This document shows positions 8,877 through 18,039 of a DNA stretch of 64,000 nt, piece after piece. Each line of letters starts with the position of its first letter. Position 1 is the stretch's first letter. The notes beneath the pieces are model-generated. The model was given only the letters and a program-made list of their open reading frames with translations, was not told where the DNA came from and made no database searches. The translations under genes were made by a program, and so were the position numbers. The stretch comes from Aequorivita vladivostokensis (GTDB taxonomy: Bacteria; Bacteroidota; Bacteroidia; Flavobacteriales; Flavobacteriaceae). The stretch spans positions 1-64,000 of the forward strand of contig NZ_JSVU01000005.1 in NCBI RefSeq assembly GCF_000952855.1, read 5' to 3'.

Positions 8877-9935
8877 TTAAGTAATTGCATTGAAAAAATG
8901 GTTAAAAAATCCATTCATCGAAAGTTTCTCCATCCAAATTGTTCTATTGGAAATTTGTAATGCTCTAAATTCCTCATCAGTCAAAGTTTTATGAAATTTT
9001 TTCACTTTTTCTACTACTTGTTTACGTTCTTGGTATTCAATCCATACCACATGCTTCTTCCAATCAATAATTTTGTCAAGTGGCAATGCACAATCTGTAT
9101 TAATAAATACAGGAATCCTTCCCATAGCCAATGTTTCATAAAAACGGACGGAGAAATTACCTGCTCCGCGAACACAGACCACATAATCGGAATCCTTTAG
9201 GTTGTTATAAAATTCCAAGGTAGTGCTATGGATGTCTTTATGTTCCGTAATTCCTGCCCTATATTTTTTTCGAAGTATAAAATTGGTTTGAATATCCTTC
9301 GAGTTTTGTAAAGTTTGAAGTACCGAAGCTCTTAAAAAAGATGTAGATAGCAGTTGCTGGGCTTCGTCTTTTGACTTCCCAATAAAGCTTTTTAAATTTC
9401 GTAAGGATGTTTTGAAAACCTCTTTTGCGGCATTGAAAGCAGAAGGATTAGCTTGTCCGCAAAAACCAACAATGGCTTTCGTTTGATAGGGTCTTTCAAA
9501 AATTTTATCAGTCTCAAAATACTTCTTTAAAGGATCAGCAATAAAAGCTGGAAGTGCGTATTCGTTGTTGGTAAATTTAGATTTATAACCGCTGGGACGA
9601 AGTACAATCAGATTTCCGTAATAAGGAATCTGCACTCCAAAGTCGCCCGCGTTAAAGGCAATCACTTTTTTATTTAGGGCTCCACATTCATTTACAAAAG
9701 TAATTGCGAGACTTTCTTGCTTTGTTTTTACGTAATAGTTCCAAGCCATGGTTAAAATTACCAAATCGGCCTCTTGTAAAAGATCGGTAAACTCGAAATC
9801 CATTTCGGAAACCCCATAGGTAACAATGCGCTCTGCATCGGCGTATCCCTCTGCTTTAAGGAAGGGCTTCAATAATGGAAAGAGCAGGCCGCGATGGGCT
9901 TTGCTGTAGTGTGATTTTGGGTAGTATAGTTTCAA
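8877..9935 (-). CDS. Exostosin-family protein (GT47-like glycosyltransferase)
   Basis: 352 residues with the exostosin-type architecture seen in Bacteroidota EPS loci: an N-terminal KLYYPKSHYSKAHRGLLFP block, a central IVGFCGQANP motif, and the C-terminal DSDYVVCVRGAGNFSVRFYE followed by LAMGRIPVFINTDCALPLD, the conserved nucleotide-sugar binding part of the family. Known exostosins polymerise heparan-type glycans in animals; bacterial members are less defined. The start is TTG at 9935: the frame is closed 42 bases upstream and the next methionine lies beyond residue 40, inside the conserved fold. A 139-base gap with a palindromic repeat precedes it. Confidence 0.85.
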   Translation of the reverse strand: MKLYYPKSHYSKAHRGLLFPLLKPFLKAEGYADAERIVTYGVSEMDFEFTDLLQEADLVILTMAWNYYVKTKQESLAITFVNECGALNKKVIAFNAGDFGVQIPYYGNLIVLRPSGYKSKFTNNEYALPAFIADPLKKYFETDKIFERPYQTKAIVGFCGQANPSAFNAAKEVFKTSLRNLKSFIGKSKDEAQQLLSTSFLRASVLQTLQNSKDIQTNFILRKKYRAGITEHKDIHSTTLEFYNNLKDSDYVVCVRGAGNFSVRFYETLAMGRIPVFINTDCALPLDKIIDWKKHVVWIEYQERKQVVEKVKKFHKTLTDEEFRALQISNRTIWMEKLSMNGFFNHFFNAIT

Positions 9936-9970
9936 TGTTTCTGCTGCTATATTAGAATGCTTCTTTTTTT

Positions 9971-10052
9971 AACCACAAAGAACATTAAGAAGGCACAAAG
10001 GGCACAAAGAAATTCCCTAGGTATTTTGTGTATCCCGTTATGAACTTTGTGG
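9971..10052. repeat. Dispersed palindromic intergenic element, copy 2
   Basis: CCACAAAG at 9973-9980 pairs with CTTTGTGG at 10045-10052, enclosing AAGAAGGCACAAAGGGCACA. The outer words match the copies at 371, 15777 and 44335. It fills most of the gap between two genes of the locus and may form a hairpin in the transcript. Confidence 0.65.
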
Positions 10053-10074
10053 GGAAATATTCTATAATATTGAC

Positions 10075-10968
10075 TTAAAATTTTTTGTTTCTAATTTGAA
10101 TCTTTTCACTTTTCAATATTCGTTTGGCGACAAATTGAAAATCCCTAACAAAAACTGTATTAAATTTATGGGTGTTAAAATTTTTCAATTCGATTAGTGT
10201 GCGTTGTGTAAAATCATATTCCATAGGCTTAAAGCCTTTTTCCAATAGCATTTGAAATACCTCTACGTCTTCTACTTCATATTTTTTTCCTGAGCCGTTG
10301 AGTTCTAAAACCACTACTTTCAAATCTGGTGATTCGAGTAACTGTCCCGCTCCTTGCAGTGCAAAGTATTCATATCCTTCCACATCTATTTTGAGGGCTA
10401 TAGGTACATCATTTTTGATAATAGCGTCTATTGTGGAAACGGAAACTTGAATCGAATTTTTATAGGTCTCGGCAACAATTCTATCCATCGTATTGCGGTC
10501 TGTTGAAAAATTTAGCCTTCCTTCATTTTCAGCAACACCAAAATTGTATGATTCGATAAGGCTCTCCAATTTGTTTAATTTAATATTCCTTACCAATTGA
10601 TTGTATGTTGCAGGAATTGGTTCCACAGCTATACTTCTACATTTCTTCATCCCGGATAACAATAATGAATAATGACCCAAATTGGCACCAGCATCCAAAA
10701 AAACATCTCCTTCTTTTAGAAAATGAAGCAAGAATATAGACTCTTCAAATTCATAAACCCCGTAATAAATATTTCCAACTAAGCCTGCATCTCCTTTACG
10801 CGCATAAAATTTAAGGTTTCCTATCCAATCGATTATTTGCTCACGGAAAAGCCTATTCTTTAAATTAAAAAATATATATCTCCACAAAGCAACATAAGGT
10901 CTATCCTTTGTTAAAGGATGTTCCTTAAATTGAATTAACCTTCGTTTTACTTTCTTATAAATATTCAC
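10075..10968 (-). CDS. FkbM-family SAM-dependent methyltransferase
   Basis: 297 residues. The SAM-binding motif I is VFLDAGANLGHYSLLLSG at about residue 89, with the acidic motif II (IAVEPIPATYNQL) and the FkbM signature ALKIDVEGYEYFALQGA at about residue 194. FkbM enzymes O-methylate sugars or polyketides, so methylation of a glycan residue is the likely role (inference). The start codon is GTG at 10968. It is flanked by an exostosin and a GT4 gene. Confidence 0.87.
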   Translation of the reverse strand: MNIYKKVKRRLIQFKEHPLTKDRPYVALWRYIFFNLKNRLFREQIIDWIGNLKFYARKGDAGLVGNIYYGVYEFEESIFLLHFLKEGDVFLDAGANLGHYSLLLSGMKKCRSIAVEPIPATYNQLVRNIKLNKLESLIESYNFGVAENEGRLNFSTDRNTMDRIVAETYKNSIQVSVSTIDAIIKNDVPIALKIDVEGYEYFALQGAGQLLESPDLKVVVLELNGSGKKYEVEDVEVFQMLLEKGFKPMEYDFTQRTLIELKNFNTHKFNTVFVRDFQFVAKRILKSEKIQIRNKKF

Positions 10969-11104
10969 CGATGAGCTTAATTTAATGTTGATTAACTATC
11001 ACAATTTTTCCATTGGAATCTTTTATTGAAAAAGGTGAGCATCTGAAATTCATTTTTCCAATGTCCCCCTAAACTCCTTACTTCCACCTCGCTCAGCACA
11101 GGTT

Positions 11105-12283
11105 TCAAACGGGGGTTTTTGTTTTGTAAAATCTTATAAATTCGGACTGCTGTTTTTCTATGTTGAACTCTTCCTTTACTCGTTTTTGCGCGTATTCGGT
11201 AATGGTTTTCCTTTCTTCACTATTTAAGCCCAATACTCTGTTTATTGTCTCGGCCAGTAACTGGGGTTTGTATTTGGGTACTACCCATCCCGTTTTCCCG
11301 TGTAAAACATTTTCCGAAAGGCCCTCGGCATTACTTACTATACAGAGTTTGCCCATGGCCTGTGCCTCCAATACGGCATTACAAAATCCTTCCTGTATGC
11401 TGTATTGGATATATATACTTGCACTCTCCAATTCTTTCTTTACTTGATGATGGGGCAGTTTCCCCAAAAACAGAATTTCATTCTTTAAACCCAATTGATA
11501 GGCACCGAAGGCAATACGTTCGTATTCGGGACCCTCTCCTATAATTTTATAAGTAAACTTCAAGCCTTGTGCTTTTAAAATCGCCAAAGCTTCAACAGTC
11601 TGTACAAAGCCTTTTTTCCAATGCAAACGACCGGTGGTCATAAAAACTAACTCCTTTGCATTCACAATCTGAGAATCAGATTTAAATAAATTGACATCAA
11701 TGGCAGGGGTAATTTTTTCAATAGGAATATCCTCTGGCAGGCCATGCTTTTTTGCCAATACCAGTAGATCATTGGATATGGTATGCCCTTTATCCAAATA
11801 TTTCCATAGCATTCTATAACAATCTGGTTGCTTCACTGGATAAACGGCAATATCAAACCCCCGAAAGCTCACCGCCATTTTCGCTTCAATAGCCTTTGCC
11901 ACCGTCTCGCTGCCCAAAGCCATGGTGGCAAAACCAAAGTGCAACCAGTCCAATTTGGCTTTTAATAAATGCGCGTTGAGATATGTCTTTTTAAAAAGTT
12001 GGAGAACACCAGTGCCCTCTTTCCGTTCCAGCTTTATATAGCGGATTACGGCGGGTAAATGTGGTAAGAGCAATACAACTTCCTTTAAGAAATACCAAGA
12101 CTGAAAAAACGGATTGCGGCTTACCCGTGGACTAAGGATAACAGGGCAAAGGTTAAAATCGTCTTTTTTGCCCTGGCAATACAAACGGACGTCCATTCCA
12201 TGCTCCCGAAGCCCCTTAATCTTGGAATTAAAAAAGGTTTCGGAATAACCAGGGGTTTGGGAGAGGACGAGGCCGATGTGCAT
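11105..12283 (-). CDS. Glycosyltransferase, GT4 type (WcaL-like)
   Basis: 392 residues. The N-terminus MHIGLVLSQTPGYSETFFNS is typical of colanic-acid-type WcaL/AmsK-like GT4 enzymes (PGYSETF segment). The donor domain carries FMTTGRLHWKKGFVQTVEAL at about residue 214 and IQYSIQEGFCNAVLEAQAMG at about 295, followed by LHGKTGWVVP. It probably adds a sugar to the lipid-linked intermediate. It is separated by only 8 bases from the preceding sulfotransferase gene. Confidence 0.9.
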   Translation of the reverse strand: MHIGLVLSQTPGYSETFFNSKIKGLREHGMDVRLYCQGKKDDFNLCPVILSPRVSRNPFFQSWYFLKEVVLLLPHLPAVIRYIKLERKEGTGVLQLFKKTYLNAHLLKAKLDWLHFGFATMALGSETVAKAIEAKMAVSFRGFDIAVYPVKQPDCYRMLWKYLDKGHTISNDLLVLAKKHGLPEDIPIEKITPAIDVNLFKSDSQIVNAKELVFMTTGRLHWKKGFVQTVEALAILKAQGLKFTYKIIGEGPEYERIAFGAYQLGLKNEILFLGKLPHHQVKKELESASIYIQYSIQEGFCNAVLEAQAMGKLCIVSNAEGLSENVLHGKTGWVVPKYKPQLLAETINRVLGLNSEERKTITEYAQKRVKEEFNIEKQQSEFIRFYKTKTPV

Positions 12284-12291
12284 GTTCTTTA

Positions 12292-13143
12292 TTATTTACG
12301 CGGGTAAAGATCACAATTAAATCTATCCAGCAATTTATTTATATTCTCCAATTCAGGAATTGTAAAACTTAACTCTTTTGCATCGCTAGTGATAACAGTA
12401 CTTTTGGGATGTGTTTTTGAAGAGGGTCTCTCGTATTCCATTTGAATATTAGGCAGGGGCTCTATATCAAAATCGTTACATAGGTCCAAAAAAATTTGAA
12501 TATTATTTCTCAAATCCTCATGTTTTAAAACCCGGTGTTTATGTTGATAAGGCTGCCAAATTTGCAAGGGCAATACATTTTCAATACACCATCGCACAGT
12601 TAAGGTTTCTATTGACGAAATGTTTCTAGTATCTTTTATAAGATCATAGTCAAATTCTTTCTTTAGAGTCTGCACCAATTCGTTCTGATTTTTAAAATGC
12701 CCCAAATTATACAACCATGGAAATTTTACGCGATGTTGGGAAGCGATAACATCATACGGATTCCTGATGATATGAATGAGTGGAATTTTAAACATTTCAT
12801 TCATATATTTCGCAGAAAGATTGGCCCGTACAAATTTGATGATGTATTTTTTGGGGATAAATGGCCAAAGGTGCATTTTGTATTTTCGATTGCTCACCTG
12901 CCCAATCCAATCACTGTCCACACGATTGCTGAAAACTTTGTTTAAATATTGATGCGCCTCGGGGGCATCTTCTTTTCTTCTTATCCATCGATCGCAGAGC
13001 AGCTTTCCTTTATCCGTATTGAATTCGTGTTCGGGCTCAAAAAGCATCCTGTACCGAAATTGCCGTGCAATTACTTCACTCAACCAACTGGTTCCGCTTC
13101 TGGCCGAACCTGTAATGATTATATGTTTGTTGAAGCGCTTCAC
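12292..13143 (-). CDS. PAPS-dependent sulfotransferase family protein
   Basis: 283 residues. The 5'-phosphosulfate-binding loop is IITGSARSGTSWLSEVIARQ at residues 9-28, and a 3'-phosphate-binding motif is visible as IIRNPYDVIASQHRVKFPW (family pattern R-N-P-x-D-V-x-x-S). It ends with a typical helical C-terminal region. The family transfers sulfate from PAPS to hydroxyl or amino groups, here presumably on a sugar of the locus glycan (inference from context). It lies between two GT4 genes with gaps of 8 and 4 bases. A second, unrelated sulfotransferase lies at 18920. Confidence 0.85.
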   Translation of the reverse strand: MKRFNKHIIITGSARSGTSWLSEVIARQFRYRMLFEPEHEFNTDKGKLLCDRWIRRKEDAPEAHQYLNKVFSNRVDSDWIGQVSNRKYKMHLWPFIPKKYIIKFVRANLSAKYMNEMFKIPLIHIIRNPYDVIASQHRVKFPWLYNLGHFKNQNELVQTLKKEFDYDLIKDTRNISSIETLTVRWCIENVLPLQIWQPYQHKHRVLKHEDLRNNIQIFLDLCNDFDIEPLPNIQMEYERPSSKTHPKSTVITSDAKELSFTIPELENINKLLDRFNCDLYPRK

Positions 13144-13147
13144 TAAT

Positions 13148-14200
13148 TTATTTTACCAATTTTTTATATAATCTTTCATAGGCCCTTACTTCCTTATCCA
13201 GAGAATGATTTTCTGCAATATTTTGAACCTCTTTGGCCGTCATATTTTTTTTTCCCTTTACATCCAAATGATAAATTTCCAATATTTTCAGAACCAATTC
13301 GTCTGTGTCTTTTAAAGAAAAGATACGATCTGAATCCAATAAATATTTTGCAGCCCCACCCGAGTCTGAACTCAATACAGGAATTCCGCAAGCCAAGGCT
13401 TCCAAAATGGAAACGGGCATTCCTTCCTGAAAGGAAGCAAGCACAAATACATCCAAATTTCCAAAAACTTCAGGAAGTTTTTTGTTTTCAACAAATCCAT
13501 GAAAGTGGATGCGACTTTTTAAATTGTGTTTAAAAATCTTTTCCTCCAAAAGCTTTCTATATTCTTCCTCTTCATTTCCATACAGGTGCAAAACCACATT
13601 TTCCGGAAGATCTTTTAAGCCTTCAATTATAAACAATTGGTTTTTGTTCGCTCCAATATTTCCGATGCATCCAATATTAAAGGTTTGGCGCACCTTTCTA
13701 TCCCTGGGTTTAAATATCTCCACATCAACTCCGTGGGGAACAAAAGTGATTTTTTTTCGAAATAAAAATGAATCAAAAAAACGCTTTTTCATCTCGGGAT
13801 TATCGTAAGCAATATGATGGGATAATACACTTTTAAGCTTCCATCTTTTGGACCAAGCGTTGTTCTTTTTGGTATATAAATATTTCGCACTCGAAAATCT
13901 GCACGCAAGTGGCTCCAAATAATTTGATTTATAATCCCAAGAATGGAGCACGTCTATATTATTTTCCATTAAAATTTTACGTAAACCAATTAAATCAATT
14001 TTGTGATTTCCAGTAAATTCAAAGACAAGACGACGATCCATAGGAATTGCATCGGGTATGGTCTCGGAAAATTTTTCAACGCACACATAGGGGTCAAAAA
14101 GCGTTTTATCAATTTTATTGTAAAGTGACAACAAAACATACTGACTGCCCGCAGTCTTGAAGTTGGGAATGGTATATAAAATTTTTATGCGTTTACCCAT
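13148..14200 (-). CDS. Glycosyltransferase, GT4 type
   Basis: 350 residues. Acceptor-side start KILYTIPNFKTAGSQYVLLS. Donor half: IGCIGNIGANKNQLFIIEGL at about residue 184, and FVLASFQEGMPVSILEALAC with GIPVLSSDSGGAAKYLL at about 255-290, the E-x7-E block of GT4. The second half of the locus starts about 100 bases upstream. ATG at 14200. Sugar specificity unknown. Confidence 0.9.
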   Translation of the reverse strand: MGKRIKILYTIPNFKTAGSQYVLLSLYNKIDKTLFDPYVCVEKFSETIPDAIPMDRRLVFEFTGNHKIDLIGLRKILMENNIDVLHSWDYKSNYLEPLACRFSSAKYLYTKKNNAWSKRWKLKSVLSHHIAYDNPEMKKRFFDSFLFRKKITFVPHGVDVEIFKPRDRKVRQTFNIGCIGNIGANKNQLFIIEGLKDLPENVVLHLYGNEEEEYRKLLEEKIFKHNLKSRIHFHGFVENKKLPEVFGNLDVFVLASFQEGMPVSILEALACGIPVLSSDSGGAAKYLLDSDRIFSLKDTDELVLKILEIYHLDVKGKKNMTAKEVQNIAENHSLDKEVRAYERLYKKLVK

Positions 14201-14305
14201 TCTTAAATTTAGGGTTCAAAGATTATTTTCAAACTTAACCAAAACATTCAACTCTACATAGAACGAACTCTCAATAATCACAACTCACATCTCTTGTCTC
14301 ACATC

Positions 14306-15697
14306 TTAATTCTCACGTCTGAGGCAATCATTCCACATCGCCAAAGTAAGCAACATACTCAATGGATGCGAATATTTCACCGCGTCAACCGCTTTAAAGT
14401 TATTATAAAAGCGCGCAATTAGCGGTTTAGATAAAAAAGGATGCAAGTTTTGTCCAAAAAGCCGTTCCTGCAACTTTTCGTCGTTTTCCATACCAAGAAA
14501 CTGGAGTTCCCAATTGCGTTGTATGTAGGGTTTGCCCAATTTACCTCTCACCTCCCGTTTCAATTTATTGCCAATTCTGTATGGCAGATTGTGTGGGGAT
14601 TTATTCCTTTCAAATGTATATAAATTATAGGGCCTATGATCTTGCCACGTAATCTTGGCCAAAGCCGGATTTTGTTGTTTAATATAAGCTATTTGTAGCT
14701 TCCTATCTGCCAGATATTCCTCCGGAACGGTACAGATAAATTTGCACATCCTATCGTCATAATAGGGTAAGTTTATAGGGTGTGCGGCCTCAAAGACGGA
14801 AAGGTTGACCGAGGTCCATCGTGGCGCCCAATATAGACTTTTAAAGGCGCGGAGTTTTGCACTGGGATTAGCTATTTTAATTTTATTTAGTAAAGAGGCA
14901 ATCCGTTCACGGAAATAGCTTTCAAAATCTCCTTCCAACTCCCACTCCTGCCAAAGGGCGGTGGCGAGTTCCATCCCGCCTTTTTTGACAATTTTCTTGA
15001 TAATAATATCCAACAGATCTTCTTCTCTTGTCCCTTCGGGAGCTCCCCGGTCAAACAAGACATCGCCCCAATGCCCCAGGGAAAACAGGCCTTCCATTTT
15101 TTTAAATTCTTCCAAAACCGCCATTTGCCGGGGATGCGTAAAATCGGAATAACATTGGTTTATGGAAGCCAGTGCTTCCAGTTTTGGCCAAAGATATCCT
15201 GGTTTAATAATAAACTCCTTAAAATCAAAGCCACATGCCTTCGCAATTCTCTTACCGATCCCACTTTCCGAAAAACCACCTTTAAAGGAATAGCTATACG
15301 CTGTAACGGGTTTCTTAAGCTTTGCCAGCGCAACTGCTTGGGTGCGGCTGTCCAATCCGCCCGAAAGGGGTAGGATTACATTTGAATCTGTATGTTGTTC
15401 CGAAATAATTTGCTCAAAAAGCGCAGTAAATTCTTCCAATGCCGCTTCGAAACTGATATCCCGCGGACTGTAATGCCATTGGAACCAAGGTTTGCTTACA
15501 ATTAAGAAACCGTTATCATCCAATATATTATCGGAAGCGGTAGGCAATACTTTTTTGTTTTTCCAATAGGTATCAGAATCCAAAAAGAACCCGGTGGCGG
15601 CAAAGATGCAGATGGCTTTTTTGTCGAGTTCATGGGATGCATGGACTTCGGCAAACTGTTGATGTGATGGAATTATGGGCGTTTTGATTGTAGTCAC
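14306..15697 (-). CDS. Asparagine-synthetase-like ATP-pyrophosphatase lacking the glutaminase domain
   Basis: 463 residues. The PP-loop of the asparagine synthetase domain is seen as VILPLSGGLDSRTQAVALAK at about residues 107-126. C-terminal blocks such as NLPYYDDRM follow. Unlike the AsnB at 20827, the N-terminus (MTTIKTPIIPSHQQ, GTG start at 15697) has no Cys2 and is too short for a full class II glutaminase, so it would need free ammonia or a partner. In polysaccharide loci such proteins are thought to amidate uronic acids. Upstream 140 bases contain only a repeat, so this is not the fragment of a frameshifted longer gene. Confidence 0.8.
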   Translation of the reverse strand: MTTIKTPIIPSHQQFAEVHASHELDKKAICIFAATGFFLDSDTYWKNKKVLPTASDNILDDNGFLIVSKPWFQWHYSPRDISFEAALEEFTALFEQIISEQHTDSNVILPLSGGLDSRTQAVALAKLKKPVTAYSYSFKGGFSESGIGKRIAKACGFDFKEFIIKPGYLWPKLEALASINQCYSDFTHPRQMAVLEEFKKMEGLFSLGHWGDVLFDRGAPEGTREEDLLDIIIKKIVKKGGMELATALWQEWELEGDFESYFRERIASLLNKIKIANPSAKLRAFKSLYWAPRWTSVNLSVFEAAHPINLPYYDDRMCKFICTVPEEYLADRKLQIAYIKQQNPALAKITWQDHRPYNLYTFERNKSPHNLPYRIGNKLKREVRGKLGKPYIQRNWELQFLGMENDEKLQERLFGQNLHPFLSKPLIARFYNNFKAVDAVKYSHPLSMLLTLAMWNDCLRREN

Positions 15698-15776
15698 TGC
15701 TTGAGGAACGTATTTTGGTGTGGTAAAAATATAAAATTAAGGGTTTGTACGTTGAACGCTTATCCTTTAAAAGTTT

Positions 15777-15831
15777 AACCACAGAGACACAGAGTTTACA
15801 AAGCCCTCTGTGCCCTCTGTGTTTTTGTGGT
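15777..15831. repeat. Dispersed palindromic intergenic element, copy 3
   Basis: AACCACAGAGACACAGAG at 15777-15794 faces CTCTGTG...TTTGTGG at the right end, giving a hairpin with an AT-rich loop. It is the shortest and most symmetrical of the four copies seen in the window and fills the gap between two locus genes. Confidence 0.7.
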
Positions 15832-15838
15832 GAAAACC

Positions 15839-17038
15839 TTATCGCCCATTTAAGAAAAGAACTTCAAAATACAAATCCTCCATCTCATCAACCATTTGAG
15901 CCTCATTATGTTTAGCTTCTACAGTTTTACGAGCTGATTTACGAACATCTTCGAGTCCTTCTTCAGAAACCAATAAAAAGGAAATAATTGCTTTGGCGAT
16001 TGCTTCCGGGCTTCGCACAGTAACCAACCAACCCGTTTCATTGTCAACAATCAATTCCTCTACGCCACCACATTTTGTTGAAATAACCGGAAGGCCCACG
16101 GCCATAGCCTCCACGGCAATGTTTGGCAAGCCTTCTATTACCGATGGCAAAAGTAGTAAATCGCTTTGTCTCATGATTTCATAAACTTTTTCTTGGGAAA
16201 TCCTTTCCGTAAACCGAACGGATTCCTTTATTCCTAAATCATCAACCAAAAACTGCAGCTCCTCATTTCCTTCCCCCCCCACGACAGTATATTCAAAACT
16301 GATATTTTTCTCCTTTAAAATAGCACAGGCCCGTAAAGCATATTCATACCCTTTTACCCAGTGTGGCCTCCCGATGGAAAGCAATTTTAAGGTTTGGTTT
16401 TTTATATAATTGAAATTAAACGGCAGTTTTTCAAAATCAAAACCCGAATAAACAACTTTATCAATTTTATTTGCCAAATGAAAAATTTTATCGCCAACCT
16501 TTGAAATTTCTTTTGAAACCGAATGAAAGCCATCTATTTTTGGATAATAATCCTGCAATTCCGAAAAATTTTCAGCATCCACAAAAGGGCGAACATTGCT
16601 TTGAAACCCCCTTTGACTCAAAACAGTCTTTATTTTTGGGTTTGCAATTGCATCTGCGCACAACCCCAAAAGTGAAGGCCACTGAATATGCAGTATATCT
16701 GGAGCAATCACTTGAAGTGTCTTATTGAAATTTTCCTGTTTTAATCTTTCTGTCTTTTTAGTGACGATATATTTCAATGTTCTAAAAAAATGATTGAAAT
16801 CACCCCATTTGAAAACAGCCATTAGTGCAATTTTTAAGGAATGGTATAACAAATTAAAAGCATTTTGTGTAGTACCCAAAGCCATATATTCCACTCCTTT
16901 TACTTTTTGTTTCAAACTGTCATTGAAGCCAATGATATAAACGGTATGTTTTTTTGCCAGTCCTTCTGCCAATCTGTTTATGAATGGCGTGGTTTTTAGG
17001 CTGCCATCAAAAAGAACTATGGTCAATGATTCTTTCAC
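15839..17038 (-). CDS. Glycosyltransferase, GT4 type
   Basis: 399 residues, GTG start at 17038 that overlaps the upstream stop (GTGA), so probably translationally coupled. The donor half contains LLSIGRPHWVKGYEYALRAC at about 218-237, LLLPSVIEGLPNIAVEAMAV at about 301-320 and GLPVISTKCGGVEELIVDNE, followed by TGWLV. This is a textbook GT4 E-x7-E region. Substrate unknown. Confidence 0.9.
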   Translation of the reverse strand: MKESLTIVLFDGSLKTTPFINRLAEGLAKKHTVYIIGFNDSLKQKVKGVEYMALGTTQNAFNLLYHSLKIALMAVFKWGDFNHFFRTLKYIVTKKTERLKQENFNKTLQVIAPDILHIQWPSLLGLCADAIANPKIKTVLSQRGFQSNVRPFVDAENFSELQDYYPKIDGFHSVSKEISKVGDKIFHLANKIDKVVYSGFDFEKLPFNFNYIKNQTLKLLSIGRPHWVKGYEYALRACAILKEKNISFEYTVVGGEGNEELQFLVDDLGIKESVRFTERISQEKVYEIMRQSDLLLLPSVIEGLPNIAVEAMAVGLPVISTKCGGVEELIVDNETGWLVTVRSPEAIAKAIISFLLVSEEGLEDVRKSARKTVEAKHNEAQMVDEMEDLYFEVLFLNGR

Positions 17039-18036
17039 TTTTTAAGGATTAGGCTTTTGAAGACTTTTTGAACGGAAATTATTTCAGTTAATGGAGAAGG
17101 CAATTTTTTAAATAAAAAATAAGTCTTTTCTTTTTTCAAATCCTTTACTTCCGCTTCCGTAAAAAGTAGATTTTCTTTAAAATATTCTTTAAGTTCCATA
17201 ACATCCATTCCAGAAGTATTGACAATATCACGCAACAAAAGTTTTATACTTTCCACCTTGTTACCTGATAAAAACGTATTAGGATGATCGCTGAAATTTG
17301 TAAATTTTTTTATAAAATCCAGAGCGTCATAAGCGTGATAATGTAGGATATTGCCCTTATTTAAAGTATCCGCCTTACTACCGTCCTTTCTTTTAAATCT
17401 GTGCACATTGTGCGGGATTATTTCCCTGTCGATTCGTATCGCTCCTTTACCCAAATGCTGCCCATACCACCACGAAAATTTTGTCGAGGTTTCTGTAAAA
17501 GGGTTAAACAACTTTTTATAAATAGGACGACCATTCTTCAGCTTCCGGTTTTGTTTGAAAAGCGTTTCTTCCAAAAAAACATTTCCATAGCTTTCTCTTC
17601 GCTGAAGGACTTCAAGTGTGTTAAAATTCACTACCTCAACATTTTTAGCTATTCCCTTAAAAAATGACTTCAAATTGGAAGGTTTTATAAAATGGGTACA
17701 TATCAATTCGTCCGCATCCAAGGAAATCAGCCAATCAATCCCTTCCTTTTTACATAGTTGTTGGGCATCAAAAGTATTTAAACATTGGCGTGCGGTATGG
17801 TGCTCTCTTGCTTGGGAAGTAAATTTTTCCAAATAGTGCAAATGCCCATATTTTTTAGCAGACACCGAATCATTAATGGTAACAAATTCAAAATCTGAAA
17901 TGGATTCTTTTCCTTGGTCAGTTGTGTTATCAAAATATACAAATATTCGGTCTACTCCTATTGCATCATGATACAGCAGATTGTTTCGCAACAAGCGATT
18001 TTCGTTTTTTACGGTAAGCACCACAGCAATTTTCAT
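17035..18036 (-). CDS. Glycosyltransferase of the GT2/GT92-like family (Glyco_tranf_2_4 type)
   Basis: 333 residues. The N-terminus KIAVVLTVKNENRLLRNNLL with GVDRIFVYFDN is typical of the Glyco_tranf_2_4 family. The metal-binding motif is LISLDADELICT at about residue 99, and the HNVHRFKRK segment near residue 213 resembles the family's conserved histidine region. The family's activities are mostly predicted; a galactosyl or rhamnosyl transfer cannot be specified. It is followed without a gap by a GT4 gene and preceded by a GT2 gene 3 bases away. Confidence 0.85.
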   Translation of the reverse strand: MKIAVVLTVKNENRLLRNNLLYHDAIGVDRIFVYFDNTTDQGKESISDFEFVTINDSVSAKKYGHLHYLEKFTSQAREHHTARQCLNTFDAQQLCKKEGIDWLISLDADELICTHFIKPSNLKSFFKGIAKNVEVVNFNTLEVLQRRESYGNVFLEETLFKQNRKLKNGRPIYKKLFNPFTETSTKFSWWYGQHLGKGAIRIDREIIPHNVHRFKRKDGSKADTLNKGNILHYHAYDALDFIKKFTNFSDHPNTFLSGNKVESIKLLLRDIVNTSGMDVMELKEYFKENLLFTEAEVKDLKKEKTYFLFKKLPSPLTEIISVQKVFKSLILKK

Positions 18037-18039
18037 AGA

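Noticed and set aside
15698-15838. Possible missing glutaminase domain of the amidotransferase at 14306
   Set aside because: The 140-base gap holds only a palindromic repeat; it is too short for a class II glutaminase domain.
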